This document shows positions 25,399 to 33,332 of a stretch of 64,000 nucleotides of DNA, piece after piece (position 1 is the first letter of the stretch; each line of letters starts with the position of its first letter). The notes beneath the pieces were generated by a model. It worked only from the letters and a program-made list of their open reading frames with translations, had not been told where the DNA came from and ran no database searches. A program made the position numbers and the translations under genes. Origin of the DNA: Bacillota bacterium (GTDB taxonomy: Bacteria > Bacillota > Clostridia > Acetivibrionales > JANLFN01); assembly GCA_023397675.1 (NCBI GenBank), contig JAEWTV010000093.1:83821-147820 (forward strand), read 5' to 3'.

Positions 25399-27027
25399 AT
25401 GAGAAAGTTGACAAAGCTTTTAATTGTTCTGGTTATAGTATGCATATGCCTTTACATAGGCTTCAGTTCTTTATCAATTTCAAATACACCCTCCTCAGAT
25501 GGGTTCTCTGTAAAAAACGCTCTTAATGATCTTAATTTCATTGCAAATGCACCACATCCTACTGGTTCTACCGAACACAAAGCAGTGAAAGACTATATTG
25601 TAAGCAGGCTTGAACAATTGGGTGCATCACCGAAAACACAGGAAGTTTATTTTGGTTCCATACAAAATATTGTAGGACGAATCAAAGGTACCGATGCAAA
25701 TTCAAAAGCGCTTATGCTTTCAGCGCATTATGATTCCACCCCTGACAGCCCTGGGGCTTCTGATGATGGTGTAGGTGTTGCTTCCCTGCTTGAAACGCTC
25801 AGAGTTCTTAAAGCAGGACCACAGCTTAAAAACGATATAATTATTCTCATTACTGATGATGAAGAAAATCAAATGCTCGGTGCAGCAGCTTTTGTAAACG
25901 AACATCCTTATCTTAAGGATGTAGGTGCTGAAATAAATTTTGAAGCCAGAGGCAACAGGGGCCCTTATATTATGTTTGAAACTGCTGAAAATAATTCCTG
26001 GTATATTGATCAATACAAAAAGGCAGCTGTTCTACCAGTAGCTTATTCCTTCTCTTATGACATTTATAGATTTATGGACAATGACACGGATTTTTCAATA
26101 TTCAAGAAAGCAGGACTTAAAGGCCTTAATTTTGCAACTATTCTTGGTTTTGAAACCTATCACATGAAGACCGATAATGTTGGAAATTTAAGCATGGACA
26201 GCGTTCAGCACGCAGGCTCAAATGCTCTTGCAATGGCAAGGCAATTCGGAAATATGGATTTATCAAAGCCTCACAACGAAGGAAACTCCGTTTATTTTAC
26301 AGCAGCACGTTCTGTTTTTATTGTATACCCCGAAGGCTTGGTAATCCCGCTTTGTATAATAACATTATTGTTATTTGCAGCATTTATTTACCTTGGCTCA
26401 AAAAGAAAGCTGCTATCTTTAAAAGGTATTACCTTTGGATTTTTAATAGGCTTTATACCTATAATATCATGTGCTGTAATAGGTTTTGCATTACAAAGCT
26501 TATATGAAGCACTTTATGGAAATATAACAAGCATGGAAGAATATATGAATTACATACACGCTGGAGATATCGGGATGATAATCCTTGTTATTCTTACGGT
26601 AGCATTGACATTATTAATATTCAAACTTTTTTCAAAGAAGTTTACTTATATTAATTTATTAGCCGGATCATTAACTATATGGATAATACTGTCTATTATA
26701 TCGAGTTTTATACTTAAAAGCAGCAGTTATCTCTTTACACTGCCTCTTATAATAACCCTGATAGGAATCCTTATTGGACTATTAACAAAAATCAGCTCCA
26801 AGGAATGGTCTTCAGGCCTTATCTTCCTTCTTGCTGCAGCAGTAACAATAATTATATATGCGCCTGCAGTTGCTCTGCTATACGTCTGTATGACCTTTGA
26901 AACAGCTATGATTATTTCTGTTGCCTGTTCCATACCAATGCTCATCATTATTCCAACTGCATGTATGTTTGTATCAAGTAAGCCAAGCAATGCCAAGGTA
27001 TTAAATGATCAGAATATTACAGCATAA
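25399..27027 (+). CDS. M28-family aminopeptidase with C-terminal membrane domain
   Basis: 542 residues. One N-terminal membrane anchor (about 6-28), then an M28 zinc-peptidase domain to about residue 300: metal ligands in SAHYDSTPDSPGASDDGVGV (His, Asp), the catalytic pair DDEEN, an EARGNRGP strand, and a later His in ETYHMKTDN. The C-terminal 240 residues form about six membrane helices. The layout resembles eukaryotic ER aminopeptidase (Fxna/ERMP1-like) proteins; in bacteria the peptidase domain would face outside. It probably releases N-terminal residues from peptides. DUF3795 follows 9 bases downstream. Confidence 0.85.
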   Translation: MRKLTKLLIVLVIVCICLYIGFSSLSISNTPSSDGFSVKNALNDLNFIANAPHPTGSTEHKAVKDYIVSRLEQLGASPKTQEVYFGSIQNIVGRIKGTDANSKALMLSAHYDSTPDSPGASDDGVGVASLLETLRVLKAGPQLKNDIIILITDDEENQMLGAAAFVNEHPYLKDVGAEINFEARGNRGPYIMFETAENNSWYIDQYKKAAVLPVAYSFSYDIYRFMDNDTDFSIFKKAGLKGLNFATILGFETYHMKTDNVGNLSMDSVQHAGSNALAMARQFGNMDLSKPHNEGNSVYFTAARSVFIVYPEGLVIPLCIITLLLFAAFIYLGSKRKLLSLKGITFGFLIGFIPIISCAVIGFALQSLYEALYGNITSMEEYMNYIHAGDIGMIILVILTVALTLLIFKLFSKKFTYINLLAGSLTIWIILSIISSFILKSSSYLFTLPLIITLIGILIGLLTKISSKEWSSGLIFLLAAAVTIIIYAPAVALLYVCMTFETAMIISVACSIPMLIIIPTACMFVSSKPSNAKVLNDQNITA

Positions 27028-27036
27028 GGAGTTTTT

Positions 27037-27423
27037 ATGAATAAGGAAAAAGGAATTGCATATTGCGGTCTTGCATGCTGTATCTGCAGTGAAAATACCA
27101 CCTGCGCCGGCTGCCGGAATGAAGGCTGTAAAGATAAGGATTGGTGCAAAAACTTCAATTGTTGCACTACTAAAGGCTTAAAAGGGTGCTGGGAATGTTC
27201 TGATTTCCCATGTACTGGCTCTATGCTTGATAAAACCCGTATCCGTACATTTGCGAAGTTTATAAGGGATTATGGTGAAGAAAAACTGATTACCTTCCTT
27301 GAAAGAAATGAGAAGGCAGGTATGGTTTATCATTATAGTGATAAACTGACAGGAGACTATGACATACCTCAGACTGAAGAAGGTATAATAGAACTGATTC
27401 TAAATGGAAAGCAGCATCAATAA
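27037..27423 (+). CDS. DUF3795 cysteine-rich protein
   Basis: 128 residues. The first 70 residues hold 14 cysteines, arranged as in DUF3795 proteins (YCGLACCICSENTTCAGC, GCKDKDWC, NCC, GCWECSDFPC), which probably bind zinc or an iron-sulfur centre. The C-terminal part is helical. Function of the family is unknown. The 9-base gap to the peptidase gene implies one transcript. It is convergent with lrgB, 1 base apart. Confidence 0.75.
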   Translation: MNKEKGIAYCGLACCICSENTTCAGCRNEGCKDKDWCKNFNCCTTKGLKGCWECSDFPCTGSMLDKTRIRTFAKFIRDYGEEKLITFLERNEKAGMVYHYSDKLTGDYDIPQTEEGIIELILNGKQHQ

Positions 27424-27424
27424 C

Positions 27425-28123
27425 CTAAAGCATCTGGGCAAAAATCGAAGCACTTATAACAGTCAGCAGCCCCGAAACAACAATTGACAAACTGCTCATT
27501 GCTCCCTGTATTTCTCCAAGCTCAAGCGCCTTTGCCGTTCCGACGGCATGTGATGAAGTACCGATTGCTAACCCTACAGCAACCGGTTCTTTTATTCTGA
27601 AAAGCTTGCAAATGCTTTCTGCAATAACATTGCCAAGTACGCCCGTTACAATAATTACAGCAACAGTAATTGTAGTTATACCCCCCAATTCATCAGACAC
27701 ACCAATACCTATCGCAGTGGTAATTGACTTTGGCAGCAGCGTAACATACTGCACATGTGTAAGATGAAACAGGTATGACAAGCCAAGTACACTTCCAAGG
27801 CTGGACAACACACCAGCGGATATTCCGATAAGGACAGCTTTTACATTCTTTTTAAGCATCTCAAGCTGTTGGTATAAAGGTATCGCCAAGCAAACAGTTG
27901 CAGGCGTTAAAAAGTAGCTTATATATTTCGCTCCCTGATTATAGCTTTCATAATCTATATTGAATATTAGTAAAACAGCTATTACAAAAATAACTGAAAT
28001 GAGCAGCGGATTCAAAAATCCCTTTTTGAACTTTTTCTTTATTACTAAACCAAGCACATAACCTAATATGCTTATGACTACCCCGAAATAAACCGAATTA
28101 CACAGTACCTCTTTTATATTCAT
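27425..28123 (-). CDS. lrgB: LrgB-family membrane protein
   Basis: 232 residues and about seven to eight hydrophobic helices. The LrgB signature is clear: LPKSITTAIGIGVSDELGGI and the C-terminal GLAIGTSSHAVGTAKALELGE. Family members act with LrgA in holin/antiholin-like control of murein hydrolases or as pyruvate/glycolate-type transporters. The start codon overlaps the lrgA stop (TAATG), so the pair is translationally coupled. Confidence 0.88.
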   Translation of the reverse strand: MNIKEVLCNSVYFGVVISILGYVLGLVIKKKFKKGFLNPLLISVIFVIAVLLIFNIDYESYNQGAKYISYFLTPATVCLAIPLYQQLEMLKKNVKAVLIGISAGVLSSLGSVLGLSYLFHLTHVQYVTLLPKSITTAIGIGVSDELGGITTITVAVIIVTGVLGNVIAESICKLFRIKEPVAVGLAIGTSSHAVGTAKALELGEIQGAMSSLSIVVSGLLTVISASIFAQML

Positions 28124-28473
28124 TACTTCTGCCCCTTACGCATTATGAATTGTGTTACCCTTCCTGTTACCACCATTACTATAATTGTAGTAATCAAAGT
28201 AATAATAATTATAGGCAGCAGAATGTCAGCAAGCTCTTCCCAGGCTGTAAGCAGTCCTACCGCTGCAGGTATGAATAGCAAAGGCATTACTTCCAGAAGA
28301 ATATCACCAACATTTCTCACCTTTTCAAGCTTGACTATTTTTGTTTTAAGACAAAACAGCATTATAAGAAGTCCGTAAATACTTGCCGGAATTGGCAGCG
28401 GAATCAATTTGTATAGTACCTCACCTATAAATGTAATTAAAAGTATTATAAATAACTGGTATAAATATTTCAT
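28123..28473 (-). CDS. lrgA: LrgA/CidA-family holin-like membrane protein
   Basis: 116 residues from ATG 28473, which has AAAGGGGAT directly upstream; an earlier in-frame start 35 codons upstream lacks a ribosome site. Four membrane helices with the LrgA/CidA pattern: LPIPASIYGLLIMLFCL, then VGDILLEVMPLLFIPAAVGL. It acts with LrgB, encoded immediately downstream. No lytSR two-component genes lie nearby. Confidence 0.87.
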   Translation of the reverse strand: MKYLYQLFIILLITFIGEVLYKLIPLPIPASIYGLLIMLFCLKTKIVKLEKVRNVGDILLEVMPLLFIPAAVGLLTAWEELADILLPIIIITLITTIIVMVVTGRVTQFIMRKGQK

Positions 28474-28695
28474 AAAATCCCCTTTAAATTCTGCAAAGTA
28501 TACTGCATCTTTTACATCGATACTTATTACCTTCCCAAAACTATAAATAGAATAACATAAATTAATAAGGCTTATCAAACTTAAATGCAGGAAGGAAGTA
28601 TGTTCGAGAAATTCATATGTAATATTTTAAAATATATTTTTCTTAAGCTGCACTTAAACATATTAAATAAACTTGAATTTATTTAACACCATATA

Positions 28696-28724
28696 TTGAC
28701 AAAAAATGCATACAATGATAGTAT
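28696..28724 (+). promoter_or_regulatory. sigma-A promoter of the dockerin metalloprotease
   Basis: Perfect -35 TTGACA (28696-28701), 17-base spacer, -10 TAGTAT (28719-28724). This gives a leader of about 77 nt. Confidence 0.75.
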
Positions 28725-28807
28725 TTTCTAAAATGTACATTTTACCTGGCAGAAAAGTTTACAAAATATCATAATTAAAAACATATACTTTAAATTGGAG
28801 GTTTGTA

Positions 28808-29716
28808 ATGAAAAAAAGAAGATTTATTTTATTACTTTCTTTAGTACTGTTGTTTTGCTTACAATGCAACATAGCTACAGCTGCTGATTATAAGGATGTT
28901 CGAATTGGCATGTTTACAAAATTTAAGGCCTATGATTATACCCCACAACTAGACCTATCATATTTTATAATACCATCAAGTTTTGGTAAGGATGTAGATA
29001 ATAAATTAAATGATGCGGCAAAAGCTTGGAATAAACAAGTTCCTGGATTACAATTATTACCCGCCGATTCAAAAGAAAATGCTGATATTACGCTTTATCT
29101 CTCTGATTCATATCTTCGTAACGATAGCCAAGAACAAGCAGCAGGTGAGTGTAACCTGTATGACGAATATGGAATGTGTGTAAACAATGACGCAAAAGAT
29201 CCAGACGTGTCTAACCAAGCAATTAACTACTCAAAAGCGGAGTGTATTGTATTTATGAAATCACCCTCAGTAAGAAGTAATACTAGAGATGAATATGTTC
29301 AGGTAATGATGCATGAAATAGGACATTCTCTTGGGCTCTCAGACCTTTCACTCGATGATCCAAATTACTGGAACGTATACCCCAGACCTGTTATGATGTG
29401 TGGAATAGGACAATCACCATTTTTATATCCAGGGGCAGATGGGAAACGCGCCACATCACCACAGCCTACAGATATAAAAAACATAAATAAGAGGTGGCAA
29501 CAATTAGCATATACTGAGAAAAAGTATATTCGGGCCGATTTCAATAAGGACGGTGCAGTTAATATGACTGATATAATGTTAATTGCAAAATATTTTAATC
29601 AAAAAACATCTAGTGATTCAGCAATTGAAAATAAATATGATGTTAATAATGATCATGTTATAAACATGCAAGATGCAATGATGGTTGGCCAGTTTTTCGG
29701 CAAAAAACTAAATTAA
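28808..29716 (+). CDS. secreted matrixin-like metalloprotease with type I dockerin
   Basis: 302 residues. Signal peptide (about 1-25, ending ATAA). A metallopeptidase domain with HEIGHSLGLSD at about residues 169-179, the HExxHxxGxxD zinc motif, with an ECIVFM strand before it and a methionine turn PVMMCG after it. From about residue 238 to the end are two dockerin repeats: DFNKDGAVNMTDIMLIAKYF and DVNNDHVINMQDAMMVGQFF. Each has a calcium-loop Asp/Asn pattern; the second loop has His where Gly is usual. A dockerin docks the enzyme to a scaffoldin cohesin, so this protease is probably cellulosome-borne. No cohesin genes lie in this window. Confidence 0.9.
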   Translation: MKKRRFILLLSLVLLFCLQCNIATAADYKDVRIGMFTKFKAYDYTPQLDLSYFIIPSSFGKDVDNKLNDAAKAWNKQVPGLQLLPADSKENADITLYLSDSYLRNDSQEQAAGECNLYDEYGMCVNNDAKDPDVSNQAINYSKAECIVFMKSPSVRSNTRDEYVQVMMHEIGHSLGLSDLSLDDPNYWNVYPRPVMMCGIGQSPFLYPGADGKRATSPQPTDIKNINKRWQQLAYTEKKYIRADFNKDGAVNMTDIMLIAKYFNQKTSSDSAIENKYDVNNDHVINMQDAMMVGQFFGKKLN

Positions 29717-29795
29717 TTATATTGGACATAACTTAATAAATAGGCCATTCAAATATATTTTTATGGCTATAACAATACTCTTTTCATTAGTTTAA

Positions 29796-29830
29796 AAAGG
29801 CTTTTGAGGATTATATCTTTAAAAGCCTTT
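29796..29830. terminator. convergent terminator between metalloprotease and zinc-finger genes
   Basis: Stem AAAGGCTTTT / AAAAGCCTTT (10 bp) with a 15-base loop. The T run is good on the minus strand (TTTTT) and poor on the plus strand, so it mainly serves the minus-strand genes ending at 29856. Confidence 0.6.
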
Positions 29831-29855
29831 CTTGCAGTAAATTGATTTAAACCTG

Positions 29856-30131
29856 TTATTGATACTTCTTATATCTGATTAGGAAAGGAAGAATTAAAAA
29901 CAGAATAATACTATAACCAAGATACATTAATATACTTGTGTAATCGGACACGTATTTAATTAATGGAAACAATGGAGCAGCAATCAATGCACCAACTATT
30001 ATTCTTGAAAAAATTGAAACCTTTAGTTTTTGACCGCAAGACTTGCATGAAATTTTTGAATACCCGGATAACAAAGACTTAAAGGCTTGTTTCCAGCTTA
30101 TTTGAGCTTTACAGTTACTACATTTATACAT
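29856..30131 (-). CDS. CxxC-20-CxxC zinc-finger membrane protein
   Basis: 91 residues. CSNC at the N-terminus and CKSC about 24 residues later make a four-cysteine zinc site, in the style of the TIGR04104 'CXXC-20-CXXC' family. Two hydrophobic helices follow (about 43-62 and 65-85). Function unknown. It lies 15 bases after the next upstream gene and is probably co-transcribed with it. Confidence 0.65.
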   Translation of the reverse strand: MYKCSNCKAQISWKQAFKSLLSGYSKISCKSCGQKLKVSIFSRIIVGALIAAPLFPLIKYVSDYTSILMYLGYSIILFLILPFLIRYKKYQ

Positions 30132-30146
30132 ATAGTCACCTCATAA

Positions 30147-30689
30147 TTATTGATCAACTTTTCTTAGCTCTCTGTCTTTTTTTATCTCAAAAATGACAGT
30201 ACTCAAAAAATTAATAATAGCTATATATCCGGGATATAGTAAATAAATTCCCATCAACATAAGGCCTGTCAACGGGTTTGCCTTATCCCCCGGATGTGTT
30301 ATGGGTATTAGCATCCAGGATAATTTATACAAAGCAAAATAATAAGGAGCCCAGAGCAAAACCAGTAAATATCTTGATTTTCCCCTATTTAAAAATCTTA
30401 AAGTAAGGATAACGAAAGCGATACTAGAGACCATGAATATTACCAAAATAAAAAGAGTATTAAATCTGAAATCAAGCCAGTGTGTTATTCTCTTCAATCT
30501 ATAGACATTAATTGTTAACATGGATTGAATAACTAAAACAAGGCCATATAAAAAAGCAAAGATATTTAATTTTAAAATATGCTTTATATTCACTATTGAC
30601 CCTTCTTCGCTACGCTGGGTATATTGCAGCACTAAAAAAGTAACAAATATTGTAAGCTGATATAAATATAATATCAATCTAATGAACAT
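30147..30689 (-). CDS. integral membrane protein, unknown function
   Basis: 180 residues, with about five hydrophobic helices (residues 4-22, 38-58, 74-96, 105-125 and 140-165) and a basic C-terminus. I recognise no family. The ribosome site before ATG 30689 is weak (GAAG). It is the first gene of a two-gene minus-strand unit with the zinc-finger gene. Confidence 0.55.
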   Translation of the reverse strand: MFIRLILYLYQLTIFVTFLVLQYTQRSEEGSIVNIKHILKLNIFAFLYGLVLVIQSMLTINVYRLKRITHWLDFRFNTLFILVIFMVSSIAFVILTLRFLNRGKSRYLLVLLWAPYYFALYKLSWMLIPITHPGDKANPLTGLMLMGIYLLYPGYIAIINFLSTVIFEIKKDRELRKVDQ

Positions 30690-30848
30690 TCTTCAATACA
30701 GCAACTATAAACGTTTTTCATCTTTATAATTAATAGATTATTCAAGATTTAATGATATAATAATTTGAATGGTAACTAGTTTTAATAGGTTATTAAAATT
30801 TTGCAATATTCATAGATTAAGAAGTAGCAAGTAAAGGTGGCGTTTTAA

Positions 30849-31001
30849 ATGACATTGGGAGTTATTATTTTTCTAATAATTTCATTAGTTATTACATTAA
30901 TTATAGGAATAGCAAAGAAAGCAAGAATGGTAATAGTTGCATCATCGTTTGGGTTATTGATGGTAATTATGTTTACAATAGGTTTCTTAATGACTGTGTA
31001 A
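30849..31001 (+). CDS. 50-residue membrane miniprotein
   Basis: A short reading frame with a good ribosome site (AAAGGTGG, about 7 bases before ATG). The product has two hydrophobic helices (about residues 3-20 and 27-49) joined by a basic turn (AKKARM). No family recognised. It sits between unrelated minus-strand genes, convergent with the toxin gene. The ribosome site and fully hydrophobic composition favour a real small membrane protein, but the length leaves doubt. Confidence 0.45.
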   Translation: MTLGVIIFLIISLVITLIIGIAKKARMVIVASSFGLLMVIMFTIGFLMTV

Positions 31002-31013
31002 TTAATGTTGGAA

Positions 31014-31334
31014 TTATAGCAATCCTTGATAGTTTTGTGCACCGTAAAGAATACGCATTATTATAACTTGCTTCTCTGTTTCGTTAACTAAATAGAACAC
31101 AATATAATTATCAATTATCAGTTTACGGTATCCTTTGGATTTTAAAGATTCATCCAATACACAACTGCAGGAATACGGAAAGTCGGTTAGCCTCATTATG
31201 CTGCCTTCTATTTTGTTTAGCAGGTTTCCTGCAGCAGTATCGGCAGAAAGCTTTTCAGAGATATAAATATAGATTTCTTCAAGGTCTTCACTTGCTTTTA
31301 AAGTAAATTTCAAGTCATAACTATTCTCTAACAT
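31014..31334 (-). CDS. RelE/ParE-family toxin of a type II toxin-antitoxin pair
   Basis: 106 residues, matching the RelE/ParE fold: an N-terminal helix-rich half (KFTLKASEDLEEIYIYISEKL) and a C-terminal beta sheet with SKGYRKLIIDNYIVFYLVNE and VIIMRILYGAQNY. RelE-type toxins cut mRNA on the ribosome; ParE-type poison gyrase. The sequence does not decide between them. It overlaps the antitoxin gene by 14 bases, with its ribosome site inside that gene. It lies just outside the left repeat of the tRNA-Ser insertion. Confidence 0.85.
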   Translation of the reverse strand: MLENSYDLKFTLKASEDLEEIYIYISEKLSADTAAGNLLNKIEGSIMRLTDFPYSCSCVLDESLKSKGYRKLIIDNYIVFYLVNETEKQVIIMRILYGAQNYQGLL

Positions 31335-31587
31335 ATTTATCCCTCAGTTTTTTGAATACACTTTTCCCGTCTAATAAAGGAATATCATTATTAATATCTT
31401 GTTCAGCTTCCATAAGCTTTTTATAAACTTCCACCAAAGCAAGCTGACGTTCATATGTTTCGATGCTCATTACAACCAAGTCTCCATAACCGTTTTTAGT
31501 AATAAATACCGGCTCATTTTGCTTATGGCATAGTTCAGAAATTTCATTTGTATTCCTTAAATCTGTTATTGGTCTGATTTGTGGCAT
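31321..31587 (-). CDS. YefM/Phd-family antitoxin
   Basis: 88 residues from ATG 31587, which has GAGGTG 6 bases upstream. The N-terminal Phd/YefM DNA-binding part shows the family pattern (IRPITDLRNTNEISELCHK, EPVFITKNGYGDLVVMSIETYER); the C-terminal tail wraps the toxin. First gene of the operon, so antitoxin before toxin as usual, and probably autorepressing. Confidence 0.87.
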   Translation of the reverse strand: MPQIRPITDLRNTNEISELCHKQNEPVFITKNGYGDLVVMSIETYERQLALVEVYKKLMEAEQDINNDIPLLDGKSVFKKLRDKYVRE

Positions 31588-31665
31588 ATTTATCACCTCA
31601 TCTCTTAGTATACATCATTATAGCATAATTATGTACATTTAAACAACATTATATAAGGTTATTAT

Positions 31666-31762
31666 TTCCCCATAAACGCACTAAAGGCTTCCAGGGAATT
31701 GCTTCCTTGAAAGCCTTTTATATGGCGGAGAAGGCGAGATTCGAACTCGCGCTAGAGTTACC
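31666..31762. repeat. left direct repeat of the tRNA-Ser insertion (attL-like, displaced tRNA 3' end)
   Basis: 97 bases matching 35532-35628 with four mismatches, at a constant offset of 3866. It contains the last 40 bases of a tRNA-Ser gene including CCA (31723-31762, identical to the right copy) and the hairpin that follows that tRNA. The 5' half of the tRNA is missing here, so this is the displaced original 3' end. Confidence 0.88.
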
Positions 31763-31776
31763 AATGATATTGTTTT

Positions 31777-31792
31777 GTTAATATTTATTAAC
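31777..31792. promoter_or_regulatory. palindromic operator GTTAATA-TT-TATTAAC
   Basis: Perfect 7-base arms around TT, 9 bases before the -35 of the next promoter. Similar GTTAAT/ATTAAC sites recur at the XRE gene promoter, so it is probably bound by that repressor. Confidence 0.55.
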
Positions 31793-31801
31793 ATAATAAT
31801 A

Positions 31802-31830
31802 TTGACATTGCATTAACACTTTGATATTAT
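31802..31830 (+). promoter_or_regulatory. promoter of the first element gene
   Basis: -35 TTGACA (31802-31807), 17-base spacer, -10 TATTAT (31825-31830). A second inverted repeat, CACTTTG / CAAAGTG (31817-31823 / 31838-31844), brackets the -10. Confidence 0.65.
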
Positions 31831-31874
31831 ATAATCACAAAGTGATAATTATAGAGAAAGGAGGTAAACCTAAA

Positions 31875-32042
31875 ATGGCAAAGAACACAGGAAACAATCA
31901 TAGACATGGGGCAATAAAAGAAAGGACTCAGGTTTTTAATCCACAAACAAAACAGTATGTCAAACGAGATTCAAAAACCGGCTTATTTATGGACGTTAAG
32001 GAAAACGGAGAAAAGTTTAAAGGAGTAACAACAGAGAAATAA
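31875..32042 (+). CDS. small basic conserved-looking protein, unknown function
   Basis: 55 residues from ATG 31875, with GAAAGGAGGT 10 bases upstream (the earlier in-frame TTG has no ribosome site). The product is very polar and basic, without a hydrophobic core (MAKNTGNNHRHGAIKERTQV, then a KQYVKRDSKTG turn). I cannot name the family. It is the first gene inside the tRNA-Ser element and has its own promoter and a palindromic operator. Confidence 0.55.
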   Translation: MAKNTGNNHRHGAIKERTQVFNPQTKQYVKRDSKTGLFMDVKENGEKFKGVTTEK

Positions 32043-32070
32043 TGTATACTATTATTCCTTGGTATGAGAT

Positions 32071-32096
32071 AAAAAAAAAGTAGCAACTAAGCTACT
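32071..32096 (-). terminator. terminator facing leftwards inside the element
   Basis: Read on the minus strand: stem AGTAGC / GCTACT, 6-base loop, then nine Ts. All nearby genes are on the plus strand, so it would stop only antisense transcription. Confidence 0.55.
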
Positions 32097-32173
32097 AAGA
32101 AATTGTTTACTACTAACATTCTACATTATGTGTTTCAAAAATACAATTAATTACTTTTACGGAGGTTAAAAAA

Positions 32174-32830
32174 ATGTTAAACATAAATATTACGAACCAA
32201 GAATTTACCGCTCTTATTCAACCAACGTCACAGTATGGACTCAACTATGATACTGTACACGTAGAAACTCTTTTTAAAACAGATAACACAGTCCCACCAG
32301 AAACAGCATGGTACATACCCTCAGGTGCATCTATACCACCCGTTGTCACTGAACTTTACCAAATATCAAGCCAAGATATACCAATGTACCCCATCTTTGC
32401 AGAGTATTTACTTAAAGATACAGAAGACATTAGGCAGCAAGCAACTGATGGTAATTTTCAGGATACCGCTAAAGATGCTGCAAAACTGTTACTCCTTTCA
32501 GTATTAAAAAAAGCAACAATTTCACCTGTACCCGGAACAAACAATATATTCTTTGTTTGTTATGACTTTAAACTATATAAAAATAGTCAGGGATTTTTTG
32601 ACTTTATGTTTCAAATCCCATTTGATGGATTTGGATTCCCTGCAGGTGGACAAGTTAAAGCTAATATTATTCTACCGGAAAATGCAAAGATTGATGCGAC
32701 AAGAACAAAAGGTACTACCCCTACTGGAGCTGAAATACAGGAATCAAATGGTAATACTCCAACTGGAAGACCAATCGTTAGTTTCACGTACCAAAACGAT
32801 CCAAACTTCATTGTATCCTACAGTTATTAA
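32174..32830 (+). CDS. 218-residue unknown protein, candidate cargo of the element
   Basis: Good ribosome site (GGAGGT, 8 bases before ATG) and a strong terminator after the stop, so it is a real single-gene unit. No signal peptide or membrane helix. Residues 1-75 look beta-rich and polar; a helical section covers about 76-115 (EYLLKDTEDIRQQATDG, then TAKDAAKLLLLSVLKKA); 120-170 is aromatic-rich (FFVCYDFKLYKNSQGFFDFM); the tail is Thr/Pro/Gly-rich with TPTGAEIQESNGNTPTGRP, containing a repeated TPTG. One cysteine. I recognise no family and propose no function. Confidence 0.6.
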   Translation: MLNINITNQEFTALIQPTSQYGLNYDTVHVETLFKTDNTVPPETAWYIPSGASIPPVVTELYQISSQDIPMYPIFAEYLLKDTEDIRQQATDGNFQDTAKDAAKLLLLSVLKKATISPVPGTNNIFFVCYDFKLYKNSQGFFDFMFQIPFDGFGFPAGGQVKANIILPENAKIDATRTKGTTPTGAEIQESNGNTPTGRPIVSFTYQNDPNFIVSYSY

Positions 32831-32858
32831 TTCATAAAACATTACCAAGGAATATTAT

Positions 32859-32886
32859 GGCCAGCATAATGCTGGCCTATTTTTTC
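32859..32886 (+). terminator. terminator after the 218-residue protein gene
   Basis: Perfect stem GGCCAGCA / TGCTGGCC, loop TAA, then TATTTTTT. Confidence 0.92.
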
Positions 32887-32918
32887 TACCTTCTCAAGTA
32901 TACTTACTTTTTAAATAA

Positions 32919-32977
32919 GTTCTTGAACAACAGTTGTTATCATGTTAATATCAAATTAACTTTTGTTAATATATTAA
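32919..32977 (+). promoter_or_regulatory. promoter and operator cluster of the XRE repressor gene
   Basis: -35 TTGAAC (32923-32928), 17 bases, -10 TAATAT (32946-32951). Palindromes cover it: GTTC-TT-GAAC (32919-32928) and AACAAC-A-GTTGTT (32926-32938) over the -35; GTTAAT-ATCAA-ATTAAC (32944-32960) over the -10; and a further GTTAATATATTAA (32965-32977) downstream. This fits autorepression by the XRE protein. Confidence 0.6.
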
Positions 32978-32988
32978 AGGAGGTTTTT

Positions 32989-33309
32989 ATGCAAGTTGGT
33001 GATAGAATAAAAGAATTAAGACAAGAACGTCCAAATTACTCACAGTTAAAACTTGCTAAAGAAACGGGACTTACCCCAGCAGCTATATCACAGTATGAAA
33101 GTAATCTTAGAAAGCCAAATGCAGACGCCCTTAAAAAAATAGCTAATGTATTTAATGTATCGGTTGATTACCTTCTAGGTGATGATAGTCTAAATACGGA
33201 CGAACTCTCACAAGAAAGTATTCAATTATGTCGTCGTATTGAAGGGTTAGATAATAAAGGAAAGAAAATTATTAAAAGGTTGCTAGATGAATTCGAAAGC
33301 GAAGATTAA
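32989..33309 (+). CDS. XRE-family transcriptional repressor
   Basis: 106 residues from ATG 32989 (AAAGGAGG 5-6 bases upstream). An N-terminal HTH_3 (Cro/C1-type) domain: DRIKELRQERPNYSQLKLAK, GLTPAAISQYESNLRKP, ALKKIANVFNVSVDYLLG. A short helical tail (70-106) probably dimerises or is the target of the protease encoded next. It resembles ImmR-type repressors of integrative elements, where an ImmA protease relieves repression after DNA damage. The ImmA/IrrE gene follows 23 bases downstream. Confidence 0.9.
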   Translation: MQVGDRIKELRQERPNYSQLKLAKETGLTPAAISQYESNLRKPNADALKKIANVFNVSVDYLLGDDSLNTDELSQESIQLCRRIEGLDNKGKKIIKRLLDEFESED

Positions 33310-33332
33310 TAGTTAATAGTGAGGTAGAATAA

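Noticed and set aside
31723..31762. A third tRNA-Ser gene
   Set aside because: Only the 3' 40 bases are present, with no anticodon arm or 5' acceptor strand; it is the displaced fragment from the insertion.
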